Shown here: positions 56,201-64,000 of the stretch, one piece after another
Position numbering within the stretch: position 1 is the first letter of the stretch
Layout of the letters: the number at the start of each line of letters is the position of its first letter
Source: Piscicola geometra
Taxonomy: Eukaryota; Annelida; Clitellata; Hirudinida; Piscicolidae
Length of the DNA: 64,000 nucleotides
Reading direction: 5' to 3'
NCBI GenBank assembly: GCA_943735955.1
Contig: OX030961.1
Coordinates: 4,790,420-4,854,419 of the forward strand
Translations under genes and position numbers: made by a program
The notes under the pieces: generated by a model
The model's input: only the letters and a program-made list of their open reading frames with translations
Databases searched by the model: none
Told to the model about the DNA's origin: nothing

Positions 56201-57613
56201 CCTTCAGGATTGCCTCCTATGCTTTGTAGGACCCCCTAAAAGTTGGAGCAGATCGCCGCCCCTGACTGTTACTGTTCATTTCTTCCAACTGTTCTTTTGC
56301 GGTCTTTTCGATCTTACTTTTCACGATTTTCTTTCCTCTAGGGATCTTTTTTTTATCCTGTTTATCTAACCAGTTGAAGTGAAACTTTGGGTGGAAAGCA
56401 GCAGCCAGTTGGCCTTTCCCAACCTCAATGCCTAGAGATTAACAAACTCAGTAGAAGATGTATGTTCTAACGGAAGTAAACTAGTACTTGTTAACAAAAA
56501 TATTTTTTCGTTGATAATATTTATCAAAATTAGCGGTTTAGTCTTTGGCTCTGCTTTTGAGAAAGAACCGTCTAAAGTCTTGACAAAACCCATTCATGAA
56601 GTGCATTTCATTCATGTCTCGTGAAAGTAAATTGAGGAAGTTTGTCGAGGGGGCAATTGAAGTGAAGTGTTCATATTTGCATGAATCAAAGCTTTTGAAC
56701 AGAACACTTCCTCATAAAATAAAGCTTATTAAGGTTTCAAATACAGTTTCGATTGACATGATTTATATTTAAAATAAAATTAAACAAATCGTATAATTGA
56801 ATAATCAGATTAAAGAAACAGTTGAAACAAAACTCGAAAACAAATTGTGACTGGTTTCAATTAGTCACCGTAACCCTTTTTAATTGCGCTTACTCTATCT
56901 TTATTAATTAGGGGATTATCTTCTTACATCCTGTTAGACTAGGAAGTAACTTTCAAGCTCGCTATTGAACTCTAATTCAAAAGAACTCTAATTGCTAAAC
57001 TAAAAGTATTCAAACATATATGCTTATGATTTTCTTTGAGCTAAATTAATATTTGCGAGCGTCAAAACAAAAATCAAAAATATTTTCTTTCTAAATGCGT
57101 TTAAATGATTAAACTCTTATTATGATTGCAGAAACTTCAAAATTAAATTATTAAACAAATATATTTCCAAGCAGCAATGTTTCCCCAACCAAATAAACAC
57201 TTCAGAAATCCTGCTGAGTGACTTCATGCGAGACCTTTTGGACGACCCACGCTACAACCCGTCCTACGTGTGTTGGGAAGACCAGCCAAACAGAATTTTC
57301 AGAATCGTTTCAGGCAAGTCAAAAGAGGTCGCTATTCTTTGGGGTAAGCGCAAAAACAATCCAAAAATGAACTTTGAGAAAATGGGCCGATCTTTAAGGT
57401 ACTAAATCTAAAGATTCTTGATATTTAATTTTTATTTCATTAAATTATGATTTTTAATATTTAAAAAGTGTATTTTAAAATGTGAACGTTTTTTTAAAAT
57501 TTAATATTTCTTTATTTTTCCCTAGATGGTGTAGAGCCAATAATGGAAATTTCTCAGAAGTTCCCAAAAGCGACAAGCTTCCAAAAAAACTAATATTTAG
57601 ACTTTCTAAGTAG
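53258..57613 (+). CDS. PNT + ETS transcription factor, PDEF/Ets98B-like (7 exons)
   Basis: Exons: 53258-53342, 53576-53662, 53763-53930, 54091-54549, 54698-55636, 57206-57398, 57526-57613; phases agree; 672 aa. A PNT (Pointed/SAM) domain spans exons 2-3 (DPTTWVSSDILNWIYF, TGLELCSMTSEDFRARDP). Exons 4-5 encode about 450 residues rich in Gln and Asn (QQQ runs), a likely activation or interaction region, with an acidic DDDDE patch. Exons 6-7 encode an ETS domain: LLSDFMRDLLDDPRYNP, CWEDQPNRIFRI, ILWGKRKNNPKMNFEKMGRS, LRW. The LWG.RKN.P.MN..K..RS.R pattern and the PNT ending are closest to SPDEF/Ets98B. The two DNA-contacting Arg are kept, but the usual YYY after them is WCR, and the wing is changed. 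The exon 4 acceptor (CTGAG at 54090) was chosen by phase. AATAAA at 57872. Confidence 0.8.
56119..56260 (+). repeat. GC-rich foldback island in ETS intron 5
   Basis: GGGGGTCCT at 56126-56134 is mirrored by AGGACCCCC at 56228-56236 within an unusually GC-rich patch of an AT-rich intron. Likely a small foldback or MITE-like insertion. Confidence 0.4.
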
Positions 57614-57871
57614 GTTCAAGTCCTACTAGATGGAACTTTTGAATTACTACTAATGTCTTTTCTGGAGTTAAAAAAAGTTTTAGTTTTTTATAGCTTATTT
57701 AATCTATTTATTGCTAATCAAGGATGTAGTTTTTGTTCTAAAGTGCCTTTTAGCATTATATTAATTTTCCTTGCTCCAATGATTTTAACTCTATACTCTT
57801 TTTTGGCTACACGTTATTACTTTTGCCACATATAAGCTGAATGAGTATAATCACATTTAAATCGTGTTTTT

Positions 57872-57877
57872 AATAAA
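57872..57877 (+). terminator. Polyadenylation signal candidate of the ETS gene
   Basis: AATAAA about 260 bases after the stop codon. Confidence 0.35.
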
Positions 57878-58582
57878 TATTGATTATAATTTCTTTTTTA
57901 ACCAATTTTATCAAATTTATAAATTTTAAAAGTTTAATTTTTGAAAGCAGAAAGAGATTAATTAAAATACGAACTTATAAAATTTGTGAAAAAGGTTGTT
58001 ATAAAAAGTAACAATAGTCCAAGAAGAATAATGAACAGTGGTGATGAGTATGTTATATGCTTTTAAATTCATTAATAGCTCAGATCTTTATAATTGTCGG
58101 TGTAATTTAGTGCTAAAAGTAATTCAGAAACTCACCGCAGCTTCCAGCTATAAACATAATTTTCTTCATCACAATTAACCACATAACCTCCATTGAGTTT
58201 ACCATTTGATATTCATTGCTCCGCATGCATTCACCAAACCGTTAGACATCGAAATAAAGGGAGGATGAAGAGTCACAAGCATCAATATATAAGTATATAA
58301 AATGATTGTCGACTTTGTTATTGGGTTCTTTGAAACAACCTCGATTATCGTACGCTTGTCAAGCTTTAAAACGCACTTTGTTAGTTCTAGCAGATATTGA
58401 AACTTGGAATTGCTAACAAGGTATTTGAATGTATTAAATATGAAAGTAATTTTCTATTTTTTGTTATTTTAAATTGTCAAGGTTTCATAGTGATATTGAT
58501 TAGTTCCTTTCAAAGTTGATTTCATAAACAGTCTATTAGTTTAAAATGCTTTCAGGGATAACACAATTTCTGTGTTTACAAG

Positions 58583-61500
58583 ATGGCCTTGAGAGGATGC
58601 TACTCATGTTTAAAGTATCTGGTGTTCGCGTTCAACTTTGTTTTTTGGGTAAGAATCCACATACAATATGTCAATGTGTATTTATTAATGAGTATTAAAA
58701 TTCGGACAAACGAAATTTGACTATATTAAACAATTGATACTCATCTTTAGCTTTTAGGATGTAGTCTTTTTGGGCTAGGTTTGTGGGCGAAATACAGTCC
58801 AGAGACCCTAAAGACGGCAGGGGAAAAAGCTACGAATCCTGTGTTTGAGCGGTTGTTTGAAGAAACGACGGCAAATAACCAGTTAGCTATCAACGCAATC
58901 ATTGTGTTGGGTGCCATCATCATGGTGATTGGCTTCTTTGGCTGCTGCGGAGCTATCAAAGAAAACAAGATTATGCTAGGAATGGTGAGTAGGGGGTTGA
59001 AGGGGTTGAAAGAGCAATGTTTCACTATAGCTTCTACAGATAAAATCATTTATTGTTAATTCAATATTTTTTATTTGACATTTAAATTTATCAATTTTTG
59101 TTCACATTTTTTTAAAAGTTAGTAGACCAAAAAAAGATAAATGATTACTAGAATGATAAATGAGTGAACTGTGCATTTGTATGATTTATGAAATGGGATG
59201 ATAATTTAGAATACACTCATATAAATTGATTTGGGAAAATACACTCATATGAATTGATTTTAGTGTGAAAAATTAAGATGACATTATTGAAACGAGTGTA
59301 GTGAAGAGCATAGGCTAAAACTAATAAAATGCATTATGCCTTTATACATTTGTAATTGCTTGATATCGTAAAATGGAAAGCTCTAGTTCATATAACTTCA
59401 TAAAAAGATGTTACAAAAAGTTGGTAAATATACTAGATCGAACTGAATAATCAATTGGTATGTTTGGTTAAAGCGAGAATTATTGATCTGGCAATTTAAC
59501 TAATTCACAACAGAGTGTGTGATGTTCGAGTGTTGATGACGCTTGAGACTATACATAATTTTGATAAATTCATTTAAAGTTTATTAGTTTTTTTAATTAA
59601 AATTTAACTTAAAAAATGTATTTGAACAATTAATTAGTATAATATCATTATCAACTTCTAGTTTTTCTTCTTCCTTCTCATCATCTTCACGGCACTTCTG
59701 GCCCTGGGAATCTACATTGTGGTGCACAAGGATAAGGCAAGTTCTAGTTTTCTAATATGACATTCAAATTTATTTAAAAAACAACCCATCTTTTTATGTC
59801 ATAATACTTACTATGTAATTTTGTGTTTGAATGAGTTCATCTGTTAGAAAAATGAACTGCAGAAGCTCAATATTTTTGTCATATTTGTTGGATTATGCAG
59901 TGAATGAATAGGTGCTGTGATACAATAAGTAGTAAAATGTATAAAAATAATATTGAAAACTTTTTTTTTAAATGGTTAGTGGGCGTGATTGTAGCAAAGC
60001 AAATGATTATTGTTAGATCAATAAAAATGATTTGAAAAGTTTGAAGATCGTGTCTTTCAAATTAAACCAATTTTTTTACAATAAGCTAATTGTAATTCAT
60101 TTTAAACATACATTTAAATAGCTGAAATTGTTTGGAAGTAGCAAAATTACAGAAGAAATGCGGTAAATAATTTTATGTAAACAAAAAAAATAAATTTAAG
60201 TTTTGTAAATATAAATTTTTGAACTTAAATTTATTTTAAACTCTTTTTAAAGCTACTATGACATTTGAATTATTTATAAACGAAATCTACTTTTATATAA
60301 TACAGCTTATATCTAGCAAGTCTTTTAAAAAAAGAAGAAACGTTTTAACGCTGGCTATCCCGCCGTTCCACGGAGTCGTGATGAGTGGCATGTCTGTCTG
60401 AATGATTGGAGCAATTTTCAAGCAATGTTTCTATATTTGGCGTTCTCTTCTGTATTTTCTTAATCTCTTTTGTGGATAATTAGAAAGATATAAAAACAAA
60501 ACCAAATGCTCAACTAACATTACTCCTTTTTGGCAAATTGCAAAGACGATTGATGGGGGAAAAGATATAGATAAAATATACAAAAAATACACAACTTACG
60601 TGAAGATTATTACAGTTAATCGTTTTGCAGTATTGTGTAAAATACAATTAATAACTATAAAAACAAAAACAACTATAAGGCTGCTATAGTGTTCTCACAC
60701 TAATGCAATACACTAATAATACAGCAACAACCCCGAACTCTCCTAGGATCACAATGACGTACATTTATTAATGCAACAAAGCCGCAAACAAAACATCGTT
60801 CATGTAGAGGCACTTAATAATTGTAATTAAACAGCAACATTGAAAGAAGAGTTAGTGATTGACAGAAGATTCTGATCATGTTGTAAAATTATCCTGTCTT
60901 TGTGTAAGAATATTTGAAATATTGCAAAGAAATTATATATTTGCTAATCATCTATATTCCTAAAAAACTGCTAAACAAAATTTATTTTACTTTTATTTTT
61001 TTAAACTATTAATTCGAAACTTTTCAAATGCATTTTAAAATGTATAACTTTTTCATTCGTTAGGTGAAAGACCACATCGGTAAAGTGTTTAAAGACGAGG
61101 TGGATAAATCAGAAAACGGTGATGAAGTTTCAAAACAGTTCATGATTGGTCTACAAAAAAATGTTGGTTCACATTCTAATTCTGAAAGATTAAAGCCAAG
61201 TATTTCGAATCGGATTTGTCCAATCTGAAACTCTCAGAATGTCAGAAGTATATATCATTCTAAAAATGTATATTATTTATTTATATATTCAGTGTTCTAT
61301 TTTTTTAAATGAATTCATAACTCAGTTCAAGTGCTGTGGTGCAATGTATGGCAGCAGTGATTACAGCGTGTTAAACTTCTCGACTAATTGTGAATACGAA
61401 TACAAAACTACGGTGAATTTTAGATTTACAAATTAATTTTATTTATGCAACTACGGATGATAACATATAGTTATCCCTAATTAATTTTCTTTTGAATATT

Positions 61501-62335
61501 TGACGTTTTTTGTTTATAATAGAGCTGATTTACTATTCGATCAACTACGAGTATTTAAAAAAAACAATTCAAATGATTGCAACTACTAATATTCGAACTG
61601 AATCTTTTAAATAATGAGAATCGAATAGGAAGGAGGTAAATTGTATACAAAATAAATTGTTTAATTGTTCGTAATAAAAATGATAACAAAAAGTATCAGT
61701 TTTTATAAAATTAACAAACGCTATAAAATTTATAGACTTAATTAATGCTTTTTAATCAACATCACGTGACTAATATGTTTAATAGATCTGAAGGAGCTAG
61801 TCGATCAAAGACTACTAGAATTCTTTTCAGCTATCCGATATCGAATCGAATATTAATCGAATAATTTCCAACATTTCGATACGGAATCAAATACAGATAG
61901 AATACAGCTCTAATTTATAATGTTGAAAATTTAAAAAATACACTTTTCAAAACCATTGAAATAAATTTCCTAAATTAAAATTGAATTTTAAAAATCTAGC
62001 CATGTGCAACGGTCTTCTACAAAAGTCTCAAGTCACAGGGCGGTGTGATAGCCGGAGCAGCTGTAGCAGTTGCCATTGTCATGGTATATGCCATTACTAA
62101 ATACTTATCTACTGATAAGTTTTACATTGATTTTATTGGAACCTCCTGGTTGTATTATGGCTTTTTATTCAAAATAGTTTCATTTTGATAAATAAAATCT
62201 GTTATTATAATTCTTATAACGCCTATTAACTTACTAATGGCGCCTAAAAAGCACTTTTAATTTATTTTAACTTTTCAGGTTCTTGGAATGATCTTTTCCA
62301 TGCTTCTATGCTGTGCCATAAGAGAGCAGATTTGA
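58583..62335 (+). CDS. Tetraspanin, CD9/CD81-like (7 exons)
   Basis: Four-pass membrane organiser of protein microdomains. Exons: 58583-58648, 58751-58984, 59662-59736, 61064-61162, 61326-61412, 62000-62083, 62279-62335; all phase 0; 233 aa. TM1 follows MALRGCYSCLKYLVFAFNF; TM2 is AINAIIVLGAIIMVIGFFGC with the GCCGA turn; TM3 is FFFFLLIIFTALLALGIYIV; the large loop holds FKCCGAMYG (CCG motif) and two further Cys (TNC, PCA), four in all; TM4 is GVIAGAAVAVAIVM ending MIFSMLLCCAI, as in CD9. The juxtamembrane Cys are likely palmitoylated. The large loop is short. The 1.3-kb intron 59737-61063 begins with GCAAGT (GC-AG). A 5'UTR intron acceptor probably lies at 58554; TATATAAA-like sequence occurs near 58300. 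Confidence 0.93.
59210..59262 (+). repeat. 27-base tandem duplication in tetraspanin intron
   Basis: AATACACTCATATAAATTGA-type unit occurs twice in a row with a few changes. Confidence 0.7.
60187..60237. repeat. 16-bp inverted repeat in tetraspanin intron 3
   Basis: AAAATAAATTTAAGTT at 60187-60202 is exactly mirrored at 60222-60237 around a 19-base loop. AT-only stems of this size occur easily in such DNA. Confidence 0.6.
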
Positions 62336-62339
62336 TTGA

Positions 62340-63400
62340 ACGGAGATCAGTATTTGAAAAAAAATTAATAATTTATTTATATTTTAAATTTCATATAAAT
62401 TATAAATTGAAATTTTTAAATATTTTTTATTCACTGAAACCTTTTGGCCAAAGTCCCACAAACTCTCATGATAACTGTATTTCTGATAAGGTTATTAACC
62501 CGGTTAATGAGCATCGTTCAATTAATAATTATATTTTTTTGGCATTACTAAAAACTGTGGTTTCAAAATTTATTTTGTTTTTGTTTTTTTTGGTATGTTT
62601 TCATGTCCAAGTTAGAAGATTATTCAAGTCAAGGTTTTTTTTCAAGTTAAAGAAACCTGACTATTTTAAACTTTACGCTTGAAATGTTTCCAGGAGTTTA
62701 CCATGCATTAATATTGTTCCACTCTTAAGGCAAGCCACTCAAGAATCGTCTCTGTCTCTTTGAACTATAAAGAATACTCTCACTTGAAATATCATTGACT
62801 TATTTTCATGTTTTTTAAATTGATAAAAAAAATTGAAACAAAGTTTTACGCTTTGAGTTTGAACACAAAATACTTTTTTCTTGTCTATAAATTTTTTTGA
62901 AACTTCTAGTCTGATCTGGTTTAAATTGTATTAAAATCTTGTTACTAAATATTTTTCACCTTTTATCTTATTTTTCAATTTTTTTTCTTAAAAGTTCGAA
63001 TTAAATTATTTTTGAAAGACTTTTGAAATGTTTTTCGCGTTATTGTTCTGCCCCAATTGATTGACTGGGCAGCTTATTCAAAAATAAAACTGTTAAACGA
63101 TTGACTATTCATTCAAATGAAAAAGATATATAACGAAAAACTTTCCAAACATTCATGAAGGCATCTAGACAATAAATATATAATTTTTTAATCGTTTTAT
63201 TTCTATCCACTCTACTGAGCAATTACTCCTACGAACTTAATAAAGTACATATATTCATACACAAACATAGGAACCAGAGATTTAATAAAGTGAAATTGAA
63301 ATTTCAGCAGACATAAAAGCAACGAACACGAGTTAACAATGCACTGGAAGGTGCTTTTATGCGGTGTTGTTGGTGTGTTGTTTGGTGGAGTTTGTGATGT
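62340..63400. other. 3' flank of tetraspanin, no gene seen
   Basis: The open frame that runs on from 62308 is only the alternative frame of the last tetraspanin exon into AT-rich 3' sequence. No separate gene recognised. Confidence 0.5.
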
Positions 63401-63401
63401 G

Positions 63402-63968
63402 CTACTTCACAGATACTTGACTTTGGAATAATTTGAATTTTAATGAAACACATTGAAAGCTAAGTTGGACAATATTTATGTATTTTTTGTGAATCATTAC
63501 GTCATTCTGGTATGGTCAGTAGTTGAAGATTAAATGGGATAGAATACTCAATTTTATAAAGCAATATAAAAAAGTAAAAAAAAGTATAGTGTAACTTTAG
63601 TGTCGAGCATGCATTGATAAAAAGACGTGAAACCCGTAAAACGATATCGCTTGAATGTTTGGAGCATTGTGTGCAGCGGCTTAATGTCGTTTGATGGGAC
63701 AAGCCATGATGATGACGGTGATGAGAAGACATTCAAACCTTCTACATAACAATCAACCCTTGACATCATTCTAAAATACAAAAAGTGAATTTATTATTGG
63801 GTTTTTAACTTTAAAGCGTAAAATGGAATCTCAATGTATAAAAGTTTTATACAAAGAATTAATTTTTGGAATAAAGTTAGAGTCAAGAAATTTATGCAGT
63901 TTTTAAACAACAGTCGAACGCTTTGCATATCTACTTTGTCTTCTCCCACCGAGGGTTGATGCCCATAA
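63402..63968 (-). CDS. Unidentified protein, last three exons, open at right edge
   Basis: Exons 63968-63935, 63770-63596 and 63506-63402 (stop TAG) join with agreeing phases (1 in, 2, 0). The middle exon has a strong acceptor (TTTTTGTATTTTAG) and an ordinary composition (MSRVDCYVEGLNVFSSPSSS, SNDIKPLHTMLQTFKRYRF). The first exon reads MGINPRWEKTK. The gene must continue beyond base 64000. No family recognised; the last exon is AT-rich and least certain. Confidence 0.35.
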
Positions 63969-64000
63969 CTTAAAGAGCACATTTAAAATTCAATCCAAAA

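Noticed and set aside
63339..63431. Small plus-strand ORF starting MHWKVLLCGVVG
   Set aside because: Only 30 codons, no polyadenylation or splice partner, and it overlaps the better supported minus-strand exon.

Overview
The window is animal nuclear DNA: genes are cut into short exons by AT-rich spliceosomal introns, a metazoan tRNA-Gly gene is present, and the proteins (fascin, class I ribonucleotide reductase, bifunctional PAPS synthase, PNT+ETS factor, tetraspanin, pancreatic-type lipases, PAN/apple proteins) are animal. Fascin reads closer to insect Singed than to vertebrate fascins and PAPS synthase looks invertebrate, so I infer an AT-rich protostome; the species cannot be told. Splice structures were built by hand from GT/GC-AG sites and reading-phase agreement.

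Layout. 0.9-3.4 kb: complete fascin gene (minus). 3.7-3.9 kb: first copy of a tRNA-derived SINE; 5.3 kb: tRNA-Gly(GCC), minus. 6.1-10.8 kb: a partial minus-strand gene with a CS-like domain, interrupted by a 732-bp pure (GT)n array. 11.5-16.3 kb: ribonucleotide reductase large subunit (minus, 17 exons, first exon not found), whose C-terminus has lost the usual redox CX2C and carries a Ser-rich tail. 16.3-22.2 kb: AT-rich, almost empty. 22.2-23.0 kb: intronless Ras-like (Dexras-type) GTPase, plus. 23-29.5 kb: mostly empty, with a decayed mobile-element-like ORF near 28 kb.

29.5-45.4 kb is a cluster of secreted-protein genes: a small PAN/apple protein (plus), two tandem lipase-fold genes (minus, identical intron positions, reduced lid and beta-9 loops as in phospholipases A1), and a gene (minus) that joins a signal peptide, about 550 residues of Asp/Glu repeats and a C-terminal PAN domain. 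This cluster is the most novel part. 47.0-51.6 kb: bifunctional PAPS synthase (minus, 13 exons). 53.3-57.6 kb: PNT-ETS transcription factor of PDEF/Ets98B type with a Gln/Asn-rich linker and an altered ETS recognition region (plus). 58.6-62.3 kb: CD9/CD81-like tetraspanin (plus). 63.4-64.0 kb: three exons of an unidentified minus-strand gene running off the right edge.

The genes form no operon and are mostly unrelated; only the PAN/lipase cluster suggests shared use. Three introns use GC-AG ends.
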